Origin: Bacteroidetes bacterium SW_9_63_38
GTDB taxonomy: Bacteria; Bacteroidota; Rhodothermia; Rhodothermales; Salinibacteraceae
DNA length: 64,000 nt
Assembly: GCA_003022435.1 (NCBI GenBank)
Contig: PXUA01000008.1
Coordinates: 183,117 to 247,116, forward strand
Direction of reading: 5' to 3'
Below, in pieces: positions 1-9,327 of the stretch. Each line of letters starts with the position of its first letter. Within the stretch, counting starts at the first letter, position 1. A program made the position numbers and the translations under genes. The notes under the pieces are model-generated. The model saw only the letters and a list, made by a program, of their open reading frames with translations. It had not been told where the DNA came from and ran no database searches.

Positions 1-132
1 GGGGAATGGAAAGTCGGGGGGAGGCTCAAGGGCTTTTATAAGACCGTTCTGCCCCGTAGCTGCGGAGGCATGCGTGGAGGCGCCTGCTTCTCGAAATCGC
101 TTAGAGACCGAGAGATTTCCTCGTCGGCGTGT

Positions 133-780
133 TCAGGCCGTTTTGCGGGCTCCCAGGGGCATGGTGGCGTCGGCGAGGGCGTCGAGGGCATCGGTGAGGT
201 GGCTGGCGATGACGGCGAGGCCCCCCTCGTCCACAAAGCGCTCTAGAAGGGCAATCGTCGCGTCGGTCGTCTCGGTGTCGAGGCTGCGAAGAGGCTCGTC
301 CATCAGGAGCACATCGGGCTCGGCCACGAGGGCGGCGGCGATCTGCGTTTTTTGAGTCATCCCGCTCGAATAGGTGCCGATGAGGTTGTGGCGGCGCTCA
401 TCGAGCTGGAGGCGGTGGAGGAGCGTATCGATGTGGTTGGGCGAGTCTTCACTCCAGTGGTCGCGGCTGCGCAGAATCCACTCCAGCAGCTCCACGGCCG
501 ACAGGTGCTCGGGCAGGTGCGCGTCGGCGTGCACGATGCCGGTGTGAGCGAGGTACTGGTAGGGATGGGCGTGCACGTCGAGGTCGCCGTACCGCACAGT
601 GCCGGTGGTGGGGTAGGAGAGCACCGACAGTAGGCGCAGCAGCGTCGATTTCCCGGCACCGTTGGGGCCGATGAGCATCGTGAGCGTGCCGGGCGCGAAC
701 ATGCGGGACCGGCCGTCGAGGACGGCGGGGCCGTCGCCGTAGCGCTTGGTGATGTTGTCGAGGGTGAGGGAGGAGGCCAT
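133..780 (-). CDS. ABC transporter ATP-binding protein
   Basis: This 215-residue protein is a single ABC ATPase domain that would energise a membrane transporter from the cytoplasmic side. The Walker A motif GPNGAGKST lies near residues 38-46, an ABC signature-like YSSGMTQKTQ near 138, and Walker B VLLMDEP near 157. The overall pattern resembles CcmA/ABC-2 exporter ATPases. The preceding gene on the same strand (886-2151) encodes a polytopic membrane protein and ends about 105 bp away, so the two probably form one transporter. The substrate cannot be told from sequence; heme export for cytochrome maturation is only one possibility. Confidence 0.9.
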   Translation of the reverse strand: MASSLTLDNITKRYGDGPAVLDGRSRMFAPGTLTMLIGPNGAGKSTLLRLLSVLSYPTTGTVRYGDLDVHAHPYQYLAHTGIVHADAHLPEHLSAVELLEWILRSRDHWSEDSPNHIDTLLHRLQLDERRHNLIGTYSSGMTQKTQIAAALVAEPDVLLMDEPLRSLDTETTDATIALLERFVDEGGLAVIASHLTDALDALADATMPLGARKTA

Positions 781-885
781 AACGGGCGCGGATCAATCCA
801 ATTCCGTGGTTGGCGCAGACCGGCGGTCTGCGCGTACTTGTGATTCGGGCGGCCTGCATCGATTCCAGGCGGCCGGTGCGAAGGG

Positions 886-2151
886 CTAGGCGGTCCACCG
901 ACGGGGCCCGCCTTCGTGGGCGAGCGTGGCGATGGTGGCGGCGGCAAGTGAGAGGCCGATGTGCACGGCGGCCCAGCCGAGCAGCCAGGACCCGCCGTAG
1001 TCGGCGTCGAAGAACGCGACGACGGCGAGGCTGCCGATGTGAGCGGCGAGCCAGCGCAGGTTGATGAACGTGCGAGTGCCGATCCAGTCGGTTGGGGACT
1101 GGAGCGTGCGCTGGAAGGCGATCGGGGCGGCGGGGTGGGTCGTGAGAAGGCCGCAGGTGGCCGTCTGGGCTGCGAGGAGGAGGCCGAGGTAGCTCGTGAC
1201 GACGAGTGCAGGAGCGTCCTGCAGACACAGCAGCCAGAGAGCAGCGTGGCCGAGGGCGACGAGGCGGCCCAGCGGCAGGCGGCGATCGAGCTGGCGGAGC
1301 CCCGCCCAGACGGCCGGACGCCAGCGGGGCGGCACCCAGTACAGGGCGTTGTACGGCAGCGGATCGCGGCCGTCGGCCCGCAGCGTACCGCCCCCCATCA
1401 CCTCGTCGTAGAAAGCCGTGGTGTGGTAAAAGTGGCGGTCGAACGCCGATCGTTCGTTCCAGAGCCGGAGCCCCGCCCAGCCGAGGAGTACGAGGCCCGG
1501 TCCCCACGCCGCCGCCGGGACCCCGGCTTGGGCTCCGGCTGCGCTCGCGATAATCGCGGCAAGCGCCACGACGAAGCAGCGCGTGGTCGCAAACAGGGCG
1601 GGCACGAGGCCGCGCGGCAGGCTCACCCCCTGCCCCTGCTCCTCAACGGCCTGTGCATACCACTCGCCCCCGGTGCCCTCCTGCCACGCCTGCGAGCGCG
1701 GCCCGAGCGTCGCGAAGTGGACGAAGCTGTCCCCCGCCGTGCCGAGAAGCAGGAGCAGGGCGTGTCCGAGGGCCGCTCCCTTTCGGGGCAGGTGCCGAAG
1801 CGGCGCCGCGGGGTCGGCAAACGCAAGCAGGACGGCGGGGAGACCGACCAGGAGGAGGAGCGGACCCAGCCGCCCCAGTTGATAGCGCAAGAGTTGAGCT
1901 GGACGTCGGTTCAGCAACTGGAGGGTCGGCGCGTTCGGGTCCGGCAGCAGCAGGTTAGGCGGCGCCATTGCAAAACATCCGGCCCCGGCCACCGTCCACA
2001 GTCGGAGGCCGGACGCACGAGCGGCCGCGTCGGCCCCGGCCCCGAGCATCGCGGCGGCCCCGCAGAGCACCGACAGTAGAAGGCCGTACGCCAGTCGCTG
2101 CGGGACGGAAGGTGCAGGGAGGGGGGAGGAGCGGGGAGGAGCGCTCGGCAC
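886..2151 (-). CDS. Polytopic membrane protein, likely ABC permease partner
   Basis: A 421-residue protein with many hydrophobic segments, for example near residues 20-60, 95-115, 128-145, 195-235, 310-345 and 375-410. These are separated by Arg/Asp-rich loops. I recognise no family. It lies directly upstream of the ABC ATPase on the same strand, which suggests it is the membrane half of that transporter. A charged central loop of about 70 residues precedes the C-terminal helices. The assignment as permease rests on context and hydrophobicity only. Confidence 0.65.
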   Translation of the reverse strand: MPSAPPRSSPLPAPSVPQRLAYGLLLSVLCGAAAMLGAGADAAARASGLRLWTVAGAGCFAMAPPNLLLPDPNAPTLQLLNRRPAQLLRYQLGRLGPLLLLVGLPAVLLAFADPAAPLRHLPRKGAALGHALLLLLGTAGDSFVHFATLGPRSQAWQEGTGGEWYAQAVEEQGQGVSLPRGLVPALFATTRCFVVALAAIIASAAGAQAGVPAAAWGPGLVLLGWAGLRLWNERSAFDRHFYHTTAFYDEVMGGGTLRADGRDPLPYNALYWVPPRWRPAVWAGLRQLDRRLPLGRLVALGHAALWLLCLQDAPALVVTSYLGLLLAAQTATCGLLTTHPAAPIAFQRTLQSPTDWIGTRTFINLRWLAAHIGSLAVVAFFDADYGGSWLLGWAAVHIGLSLAAATIATLAHEGGPRRWTA

Positions 2152-2355
2152 GAGAGGGGAGTCGTCCGTTCACAAAAATCATCCGCCGAAATTCACGGTC
2201 AGGCTGGTCCCCCGTTCCCCGGATTTGTGCTCGGCGTCGGGAAGATCGAGCCAATCTGTAAGCAGGCTGAACGGGGCGAAGAGGGCAAACCCTCTCCGTC
2301 GACGTGCGTGTACACTGTGAGTCAGTGCAATTTTCGAACGCGGCACACGCATTCT

Positions 2356-3963
2356 ATGGGTCACTCGCTCGCCGATGCGCTTTATGAGCGCCTGCTGAGT
2401 TCATTTCCGGCCACGCAGGCCTATACCCGAGCGGACTGGAACGACGACATGCCGGGACCGGTGGCCCACTTTCTCGATCAGTTGCTCCGGTACCACAGCC
2501 GGCGGGAGGCGCGTCGCCTGCGCCGGGCCCGTACCAACTGGGTGGATTACGACGCCCCCGAGATGGAGACGGCCGTCCGCACCTTCTTCGACGCCATGGA
2601 AGCACACACGCGCGTGCCGGCCGACGCGTGGGAGGACACCCTGTGGCAGGCGACGCACCACAGCACGGCGCATCTGGTGCGGCCGGTGCACGTGCTTACC
2701 GACTTCGTGTACGCCGAGCGCCAGAAGCAGCTCGGCCTCCCGAAGATCCTGTCGCGCATGAAGTTCTTCGAGCCGTACTCGTATCTTCGGGATGCCGTTC
2801 AGGCCTTCGCCAAGAAGCACGACCTCGACGTGCTCGGCCCTGATCGGTTCGAGCGGTTCCTGCACCGCATCGACGAGCGGTTTACCGACACCTACGACGC
2901 CGATCAATGGCTACAACTCCTGGCCCCACTGTTCGAAGTGGCGCAGACGGCCACAGGACACGATCGGGTGCCGACGGCGCTTCTCCGAGCGTTCTTTGCG
3001 GAAAAAGGGCGGAAGGCCCTCGAATGGGAGCTGGAAGCCGCCGCCGAAGAGGGCTGGGATCAGGTCCCCCCGAAGAGGTTGCATCGACTTATTGCCGAGG
3101 CGGATGGCGAGGCCTCAACGGAGACATCGTCCCCTCAGGACAGACCGGACGACCGGGCGCCGTCGCGCCCCGAAACGCCCTCCACGGATTCGTCCGCGCC
3201 GACGGACGACTCGTTCACGGCGGATCCCTTTTCGGACGAGTCGATGACGGAGGAGCCGTCGCGAGAGACGGCCTCTCCGGCCGACGACACGTGGGGAGTG
3301 TCGGGGACTGCGCAGCCGGAAGGCACGGCTGCACAGGAGGCAGAGGAGGGTCGGCGAAACCATCAGGCCCGAGGCGGGGACGACGAGTCTGTGCCCCTCT
3401 GGAAACGATTTCAGGGGGGGCATGCCGGGACGGTTTGGCAGCAGGGGCAGGCGAAAAATGCAGAAAACGAGAATGCAGAGAATCGCAGCAACTCGCAGGA
3501 GCCCCTCTGGGCTCGGTTCCGGCATGAGCGTGACGAGCGGCTGTCCGACGCGGTAACTGACGAGCCCTCGGCGTCGGACGAAACGGCATCGAGTACGTCG
3601 GCGTCGAACGGGTCCGACTCCGATTCGTCGCCCCCCGGTGCGGTCCTACACGAGCCCTCCCAACAGGCCGCTTCGGGCGGGTCGGCCGCATCGGCCTCCG
3701 GCGGCACCGATCTGGAGGATCTCGAACAAACGGTTCTTGGGGTTCGCAATCCGCCGCACCGGGCCGTGTACGTCCAGCAACTGTTTGGGGGCGACCAGGT
3801 GGCCTACAAGCGCGTTCTCCAGCGTCTTTCCGGGGTCGACAGCTGGGGGGAGGCCTCGCAGATCATTGCGGGCGACATCTTCCGGAAGCACAAAGTCAAC
3901 ATCTACAGCGATGCCGCCGTCCACTTCACCAACGCCGTTGAGTCGAAGTATCGAGACGAATAG
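2356..3963 (+). CDS. Uncharacterised acidic protein with disordered linker
   Basis: A 535-residue protein of unknown function. I chose the ATG at 2356 because the open frame before it is short and unlike coding sequence. Three parts are visible. Residues 1 to about 250 form an ordered, helix-rich domain. Residues about 255-455 are low-complexity, rich in Ser, Asp, Glu and Thr, and probably disordered. The last 70 or so residues form a second ordered domain. The linker carries the motif PLWxRF twice (PLWKRF near residue 347, PLWARF near 383), which looks like a repeated docking motif. No signal peptide or membrane helix is seen, so it is probably cytoplasmic. Confidence 0.7.
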   Translation: MGHSLADALYERLLSSFPATQAYTRADWNDDMPGPVAHFLDQLLRYHSRREARRLRRARTNWVDYDAPEMETAVRTFFDAMEAHTRVPADAWEDTLWQATHHSTAHLVRPVHVLTDFVYAERQKQLGLPKILSRMKFFEPYSYLRDAVQAFAKKHDLDVLGPDRFERFLHRIDERFTDTYDADQWLQLLAPLFEVAQTATGHDRVPTALLRAFFAEKGRKALEWELEAAAEEGWDQVPPKRLHRLIAEADGEASTETSSPQDRPDDRAPSRPETPSTDSSAPTDDSFTADPFSDESMTEEPSRETASPADDTWGVSGTAQPEGTAAQEAEEGRRNHQARGGDDESVPLWKRFQGGHAGTVWQQGQAKNAENENAENRSNSQEPLWARFRHERDERLSDAVTDEPSASDETASSTSASNGSDSDSSPPGAVLHEPSQQAASGGSAASASGGTDLEDLEQTVLGVRNPPHRAVYVQQLFGGDQVAYKRVLQRLSGVDSWGEASQIIAGDIFRKHKVNIYSDAAVHFTNAVESKYRDE

Positions 3964-4107
3964 TGACGCACACCCACGTGGTCGCTCGGGGAGTTCTCGG
4001 GTGAGCAAAGAGCAAACCCCTGCGGCATAACCCCTGAGCACCAAAGCTCTACGGTGCAAAGAATCTATTCTGCGGAGGTGCACTCTCGGGCGTAAGGTGA
4101 TATCCTA

Positions 4108-4143
4108 TGCTGAAAGCTAAAGTGATGCTGAAAGCTAGAGTGA
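4108..4143. repeat. 18-bp tandem duplication at a gene end
   Basis: Two adjacent 18-bp units (4108-4125 and 4126-4143) reading TGCTGAAAGCTAAAGTGA and TGCTGAAAGCTAGAGTGA differ at one base. The second covers the stop codon of the minus-strand gene ending at 4135. The duplication sits between convergent genes. Confidence 0.8.
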
Positions 4144-5103
4144 GGCGGCGTCTTCGGCTCGCTCGACAACCGTCTCCCGATAGAGGGCCAGCGGCCGGAG
4201 TACCACCTCCGCGACGCTCTCGCTCTCGTAGACCGAATCGTAGATTTCCTGGACCGGTCCGATCATGCCGCGAAAATTATCGCGCATGTGCTCGCTGCCA
4301 CCGCCCGCTTCAACTTCCTCTATGCCCGGGTCCTCATACCGGTCGGGGAGGGCGGTCACCTGTCCCACGAGTGTCCACGCCCCGAGCCACGAGCCATTGT
4401 AGAGCAGTCGGAGGCGTCCCTTTTCGGTGCGAAGATGGGCGTCGTCGAGCGGGGCATTGAAGGCGACGCCCTCGTCGTCCTCCCGCGTCAAGGAGACCGA
4501 CGACGAGTCTCCGTGAAACAAGTCGTTGAAGAGCCCGAGGTGCTGCTCGATCCACTCCTTCTGCTCGTGCATCCCCATATTTTTGGCGGCCTGATTGAAT
4601 ATGTCGTCGAAGTCGGACGGCAGGGAATGGAGTTGCGATTTCAACGTCTTCGCGCGCGACTCGTCGTCGGTCTTCGACAAGAGTTTCTTGATCTCCTGTC
4701 GCAGGCGCTGGAGTTCTCGCTCTCCTGAGAACCCGTACTCCTGAAAGACGTGGGCCGCCACCAGGGCGTCGGCAATCTCAAGCCACCGCTCGCAGATCGC
4801 ACCCAGCATGTCGTAGTCCTCCAGGAGCGCGGTCCCGGACACGCGGAGGAAGTGCCCCGGCTCCAGCCGGTTGCGGACCGTGTCGTGGTGGAGGGGAGAG
4901 GGGTGGGCGAGGGTTGGGCCCAGTGCCTCTTCGAGTCGGTCGTAGCGGCTGGGATACGCGTCCCCTTCCTCGGTGTCCGTAGCAGGACGGTCGAGCAACT
5001 GGGCGGAGAGCGTGTTGGCGAGGTCCGTATCGAGATACAAAAAGGTACGAAGCGTTTCGGTGGGCGGGTCTTCGGGAGCGGACTGGGCGTCGCTCATAGG
5101 CAT
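4135..5103 (-). CDS. DUF6414-like protein
   Basis: A 322-residue soluble protein. The start at 5103 (MPMSDAQ) or 5097 (MSDAQ) is preferred over the longer frame because the stretch upstream is AT-rich intergenic DNA. The N-terminal LRTFLYLDTDLANTLSAQLL, a predicted helical middle near residues 130-190 and a C-terminal region ending LRPLALYRETV fit what I remember of DUF6414, often called a YLD-type domain. That family has no established function. The family assignment is from memory of sequence flavour, not a search. Confidence 0.6.
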   Translation of the reverse strand: MPMSDAQSAPEDPPTETLRTFLYLDTDLANTLSAQLLDRPATDTEEGDAYPSRYDRLEEALGPTLAHPSPLHHDTVRNRLEPGHFLRVSGTALLEDYDMLGAICERWLEIADALVAAHVFQEYGFSGERELQRLRQEIKKLLSKTDDESRAKTLKSQLHSLPSDFDDIFNQAAKNMGMHEQKEWIEQHLGLFNDLFHGDSSSVSLTREDDEGVAFNAPLDDAHLRTEKGRLRLLYNGSWLGAWTLVGQVTALPDRYEDPGIEEVEAGGGSEHMRDNFRGMIGPVQEIYDSVYESESVAEVVLRPLALYRETVVERAEDAASL

Positions 5104-5486
5104 TGGGAAAGCTGGAAACGGATCTGTACGATGACGAGTAAGGACCGAGGCGGTGCGCCCGTTCGGGGGCAGAGCGTCGGAATTCCTGACGATCGGTCCC
5201 TCTCGGCAAGAGGACGGCTGGTTTTGAAATCGGTGCTTTCTGGCTCCGAAAGCAATTTTGCCGTGTGACTTACGATATATCAATAAACGTTCCTATCTGA
5301 CCCAATAAGCAAAATAGTTGATCCAATTTTGTAATTTGGGAAAATTAATTTTTCAGTGGGAAGCAATTCCGGGAGGTGCCTCTGTATCGATTTTACATTA
5401 AACGTTTAATGTTGAACGAAACGGCACTACAAACGGAGGGCTGCCAGGCTGTTCCCCCAAGCGGCCGGTTCTGCACGGAGGGGTGA
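5104..5486. other. AT-rich intergenic region
   Basis: 383 bp between the SDR stop and the start of the DUF6414-like gene. The part from about 5265 to 5420 is strikingly AT-rich compared with its surroundings and probably holds the minus-strand promoter of the DUF6414-like gene. No gene is seen. It includes the perfect palindrome at 5395-5412. Confidence 0.6.
5395..5412. promoter_or_regulatory. Perfect 18-bp palindrome, possible operator
   Basis: ACATTAAACGTTTAATGT reads the same on both strands. It lies in the AT-rich region upstream of the DUF6414-like gene (start 5103). Its size and symmetry suit a dimeric repressor site, but no regulator gene is adjacent and no second copy was noticed. 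Confidence 0.45.
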
Positions 5487-6419
5487 TTATGGGGAGCCCG
5501 GTCCGCGTTCGGCCTGTTCGACGTCGTCTTCGAGGCCGGTCATTTCCAGGCTCAGGCGCCAGAGGCGGGCCGCGGCCTTCTCGTCGTAGGCTTCCGGCGA
5601 GGGATTGACCGCGTCCAGTTCCCTGTAGTACTGCCCGGTGACGCCGTCGAGATCGGGGGAGGCGGCAAGGTACAGCACGCTTTCGGATCCCTCTTCCGGG
5701 CTCTTGTAGAGCCACGTAAAAAGACGGGCGATGCGAGACAGCCAGTCCTGTCCGTCCCAGATGCTAGTGGCCACAACGCCGGGGTGCACACAGCTGGCCG
5801 TCACGCCGGTGTTGCGCAGGCGGCGGGCCAACTCGTGCGTGAACAGGATATTTGCGAGCTTCGACTGGCCGTAGGCCTGCACCATGCCGTAGCTGTCCTC
5901 GGCGTTGAGGTCGTCGAAGTCGATGCTCGTGCCGCGGTGCGCCTCGGAGCTGACGGTGATGATGCGGGCCTCTCCGGTTCGCCCGGCCGCCTCTTTCAGG
6001 AGGGGAAGCACGAGGTGGGTCAGCAGGAACGGCGCGAGGTGGTTCACCGCGAGGGTTGCCTCGATATCGTCGGTCGTTTCCTCGCGGTTGCCGAGCATGA
6101 CCCCGGCGTTGTTGACGAGCACATCGAGCCGGTCGTAGTCCGCCCGGAGGGATTCGCCGAGGCGGTAGACCTCGTCCTGCACGCCGAGGTCGGCGATGCG
6201 AAGGTCGGTGGCATCGGCGTTGCTGGGCTGGGCCGTCTGGGCCACGGCCTGGATTTCGGCCTGCGCGTCGCGGCCCCGTTCCGGGTGGCGGCACACCATG
6301 ATGACGTGCGCACCGAGGCGAACGAGGCCCTTGGCCGTCTCCTTGCCGATGCCGGAGTTGGCCCCAGTGATGAGGCAGACGGCGTTGTCGAGGCTCTTCA
6401 GGTCCAATCGGTCCGTCAT
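5487..6419 (-). CDS. Short-chain dehydrogenase/reductase (retinol-dehydrogenase-like)
   Basis: A 310-residue SDR that would use NAD(P)H to interconvert an alcohol and a carbonyl in the cytoplasm. The Rossmann glycine motif TGANSGIG lies near residues 18-25, NNAGV near 107, a catalytic serine in ITVSSEAHRG near 155, and the YxxxK pair in YGQSKLANILF near 182-186. Length and the arrangement LxxRLxxTGVTxxxxHPG match the retinol dehydrogenase/WW-domain oxidoreductase type of SDR. The physiological substrate is unknown. The rpe gene lies upstream on the same strand with a gap of about 65 bp, so co-transcription is possible. Confidence 0.9.
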   Translation of the reverse strand: MTDRLDLKSLDNAVCLITGANSGIGKETAKGLVRLGAHVIMVCRHPERGRDAQAEIQAVAQTAQPSNADATDLRIADLGVQDEVYRLGESLRADYDRLDVLVNNAGVMLGNREETTDDIEATLAVNHLAPFLLTHLVLPLLKEAAGRTGEARIITVSSEAHRGTSIDFDDLNAEDSYGMVQAYGQSKLANILFTHELARRLRNTGVTASCVHPGVVATSIWDGQDWLSRIARLFTWLYKSPEEGSESVLYLAASPDLDGVTGQYYRELDAVNPSPEAYDEKAAARLWRLSLEMTGLEDDVEQAERGPGSP

Positions 6420-6485
6420 GGGCGGACGCTGGGAGCGATAGGGAGGTGAGGCCGAGTGGACCGCCGGACGGGCCGACGGGTGTAC

Positions 6486-7178
6486 TCAGACCGTGAGTGT
6501 TAGGGCGTTCCGAAAAGCCTCGACGTTTTCGGAGACGGATTGGTCCCCGCCGAAGATGGAGCTGCCGGACACCAGCACGTCGGCCCCGGCCCGGATCAGG
6601 CTCATCGCGTTGTCGGGGCTTACGCCGCCGTCCACCTCCAGGTGGGCATTGGAGGCAAGGGCGTTGAGCTGGCGACGCAGGTGCTTCACTTTGTCGGTGG
6701 ACTGCCGGATGAAGGACTGGCCCCCGAAGCCGGGGTTCACCGACATCACGAGGATAAGGTCCGCCAGCGGGAGGATGCTTTCGAGATGGCCGGGCGGGGT
6801 GGCCGGGTTGAGGGCGACCCCGACCTCGCAGCCGGCGTTCCAAATCTGCTGGGCCACGCGGTGCAGGTGGGGGCATGCCTCCACGTGCACCGTCAGGATA
6901 TCGGCGCCCGCCTCCGCGAAGGCGTCGACGTAGTCCTCGGGGTTTTCGATCATCAAGTGCACGTCGAGGCGGGCGTCGTACTCACGGGCCACCGGCTCGA
7001 GGGCGGCCACCACGTCGGGGCCGAAGGTGAGGTTGGGGACGAAGTGGCCGTCCATCACGTCCAGGTGGAGCCACTCGGGGCCGGCGTCGAGGGCTTCGTG
7101 GGCACAGTCGGCGTACCGGCCGGGGTCGGCGGCGAGAATGGAGGGGGCGAGAATGGGCATAGAGGGCGGGGCGGGCAT
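6486..7178 (-). CDS. rpe: Ribulose-phosphate 3-epimerase
   Basis: A 230-residue TIM-barrel enzyme that interconverts ribulose 5-phosphate and xylulose 5-phosphate in the pentose phosphate pathway. Diagnostic motifs are present in order: APSILAADPGRY at the N-terminus, HLDVMDGHFVPNLTFGP with metal ligands His and Asp, DVHLMIENPEDY, VMSVNPGFGGQSFI and VDGGVSPDNA. Length fits the family. The start could also be the ATG at 7160 (MPILAPS), which removes six residues; neither start has a clear ribosome-binding site. Confidence 0.96.
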   Translation of the reverse strand: MPAPPSMPILAPSILAADPGRYADCAHEALDAGPEWLHLDVMDGHFVPNLTFGPDVVAALEPVAREYDARLDVHLMIENPEDYVDAFAEAGADILTVHVEACPHLHRVAQQIWNAGCEVGVALNPATPPGHLESILPLADLILVMSVNPGFGGQSFIRQSTDKVKHLRRQLNALASNAHLEVDGGVSPDNAMSLIRAGADVLVSGSSIFGGDQSVSENVEAFRNALTLTV

Positions 7179-7271
7179 GGGAAGCTATCTCAGAGGGCAC
7201 GGGCGGGTGAAATCGAGCATGCTTCGGGGACGTCCCCGGTCAAGGAGTGTTGATGGCCGACGATTTCGGAA

Positions 7272-7301
7272 GGCCGTTCATGGCCGTTCATGGCCGTTCA
7301 T
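7272..7301. repeat. Three copies of a 10-bp direct repeat
   Basis: GGCCGTTCAT occurs three times head to tail with no mismatch, in the gap between rpe and nuoH. No function can be assigned. Confidence 0.8.
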
Positions 7302-7369
7302 ACCGATTCGTGAAGACACGTCCACCGATCTGCGTCCGCGCTCGCATCCAACCGAGTGCGGGGCGACTG

Positions 7370-8407
7370 CTAGAGACCGATTTTGTCAAAGACCAGCACG
7401 CCCAGTGCGACGAGAACGGCGTTGGCAAGCGCAATGGGCAGCAGGTACGTCCAGCCCACGTTCATGAGCTGGTTGTACTTGAAGCGCGGGAACGTCCACC
7501 GTACCCAGATGAAGAGGAAGGCGAAGAAGCCCACCTTCAGCATCAGGCTCAGAAACTGGAGCACTGCCAGCAGGGTCGAGCCTTGCAGCGCCGGAATGAG
7601 GTCGAGCAGAAGCGGCTCGAACGGCACGAGGTAGCCGCCGAAGAAGAGCGTGACGATGAAGAAGGAGGCGATGAACCAGTTCACGTACTCGGCAAGGAAG
7701 AACATGCCGAACTTCATGCCGCTGTATTCGGTGTGGAAGCCGCCGACCAGCTCCTCCTCGGCCTCCGGCAGGTCGAAGGGGGCGCGATTGGTTTCGGCAA
7801 AGGCCGTAACGATGAAGATGAGCCCCCCGATGGGATTGCGCACCATATTCCAGCCGAGCAGGGCCTGGCCCGAGGCCTGATGCTCGACGATCTCCATGAA
7901 GTTGAGCGATCCCGCGATGAGGGCCACGGAGATCACCGCCAGCCCCATCGAGAGCTCGTAGCTCACCATCTGCGCCGCGGAGCGGAGGCCGCCGAGCAGG
8001 GGGAACTTGCTGTTGGAGCTCCAGCCGGCGAGCGTGACGCCGTAGACGCTGATCGAGGTGAGCGCCAGCAGCATGATGAGGCCCGCGCTGATGTCGGCCA
8101 CCACCACGCCCTCGGCAAACGGAATGAGGGCGGCGGTGGTCATGGCGATGACCACCATGAGGACCGGGGCCATCGAGTGGATGAATTTATTGGATTGGGC
8201 CGGCTGCACATCCTCTTTGAGCACGAACTTGAACACGTCGGCGAACGGCTGCAGGATGCCGAACGGCCCGACGCGGTTGGGGCCGGGTCGGTTCTGCATG
8301 AAGGCTGACACGCGCCGCTCGGCGTACACGAGAATCGACGCCGAGAGCAGCATCGCGTTGATGACGAGGAAGGCGACCAGGGCCGTCAGGTACAGCGGAA
8401 GATCCAT
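7370..8407 (-). CDS. nuoH: NADH-quinone oxidoreductase subunit H
   Basis: A 345-residue membrane subunit of respiratory complex I that forms part of the quinone-binding chamber at the junction of the hydrophilic and membrane arms. The family signature AERRVSAFMQNRPGPNRVGP is near residues 26-45, followed by FADVFKFVLKED, then the acidic loop segment ETNRAPFDLPEAEEELVGGFHTEYSGMKF near 205-235 (quoted in parts: ETNRAPFDLPEAE, then LVGGFHTEYSG). About eight hydrophobic helices are visible. The start at 8407 (MDLPLYL) is chosen because the longer frame adds a non-homologous, cysteine-rich tail. No other nuo gene is in the window. Confidence 0.96.
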   Translation of the reverse strand: MDLPLYLTALVAFLVINAMLLSASILVYAERRVSAFMQNRPGPNRVGPFGILQPFADVFKFVLKEDVQPAQSNKFIHSMAPVLMVVIAMTTAALIPFAEGVVVADISAGLIMLLALTSISVYGVTLAGWSSNSKFPLLGGLRSAAQMVSYELSMGLAVISVALIAGSLNFMEIVEHQASGQALLGWNMVRNPIGGLIFIVTAFAETNRAPFDLPEAEEELVGGFHTEYSGMKFGMFFLAEYVNWFIASFFIVTLFFGGYLVPFEPLLLDLIPALQGSTLLAVLQFLSLMLKVGFFAFLFIWVRWTFPRFKYNQLMNVGWTYLLPIALANAVLVALGVLVFDKIGL

Positions 8408-8692
8408 GTCCGCACAGGAGCGATTGGCGGCAGGCGAGCAACGGAACGGCGGGCGTACGCCGCACAGCATGCAAATGTAGCTGTCTACGGTTACGGGCGC
8501 AACTCCCGGTGCTTCCATCTCTCCACCGACGACGAAAGCGACAACATTTTCGGCGAGGATTCACTGAGCACGGTCAATCGTGCAAAGTTCTCAACGAGAG
8601 CCGTACGGAGGGAAATGAATCCTTTCTGGCATGTATACCCGTTGCATCACCATCATGTTGTTCGTTCTCCTTCAACAGTCTTACTTTTCCGT

Positions 8693-9268
8693 ATGCCTTC
8701 GCCACTCGTCAAGGACGTTGAGCAGACCGCGACCCAGGCCTACGGGGCGGTTCCAAGTCTTTTTCAGGAAACGAACCGCTACACGGGGGTCCCGGGGGCC
8801 GTGTACGTGGCCGCCGACACGGCCCTGATGGGCGGCAATCTGAGGTCGCCGGAGCAGCAGGTCGTCCTCCTTACGCTGGCGCGCTACCACGACAGCCGGT
8901 ACGACGCCGTGGTCCACGCCCGGATGGCACTCGATTCGGGGCTTACGCCGCGGGCCGTGGAAGCACTGCTCGACGGGGAGCGACTGCCCCACGATCGGCT
9001 GCAGGCGCTCGTGGAGGCCACCGAGCGGTCCTGCGAGGAGCGCGGGTGGCTTGACGCCGAAACGCTCAAGGACTTTCAGGAGCGCGGGGTGGGACGAGGC
9101 GAGCTCTACGAAATCTTTGCCTTCATCGGGCTCAAGACGATGACGGGCTTCACGAGTCATCTGGCCGACCCGGCCATCGATGCGCCGCTCCGCGACGTGG
9201 AGGCGTCAATGGAGACCGTGCCCGAAAAGCCGGATACCATCGAGCGGCAGCGGCTCTTCACGGAATGA
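8693..9268 (+). CDS. AhpD-like (carboxymuconolactone decarboxylase family) protein without CxxC
   Basis: A 191-residue all-helical protein of the AhpD/CMD superfamily, starting MPSPLVKDVEQ at 8693. It aligns along its whole length with the next gene (SPEQQVVLLTLARYHDSRYD against DHEREAVILAVSRYNDCHYC; GVGRGELYEIFAFIGLKT against GIGRTELYEINTLIGLKI). The family's redox CxxC is replaced here by S-R-Y-D, although the following His is kept. It therefore cannot act as a disulfide peroxidase in the usual way. It may be a structural or substrate-binding partner of its neighbour, 59 bp downstream. Confidence 0.8.
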   Translation: MPSPLVKDVEQTATQAYGAVPSLFQETNRYTGVPGAVYVAADTALMGGNLRSPEQQVVLLTLARYHDSRYDAVVHARMALDSGLTPRAVEALLDGERLPHDRLQALVEATERSCEERGWLDAETLKDFQERGVGRGELYEIFAFIGLKTMTGFTSHLADPAIDAPLRDVEASMETVPEKPDTIERQRLFTE

Positions 9269-9327
9269 GAACTGGTCGGAGAGCTCCGACCGGTCGCGCC
9301 GACTTCTCTCATGACAGTCCCGATTCG

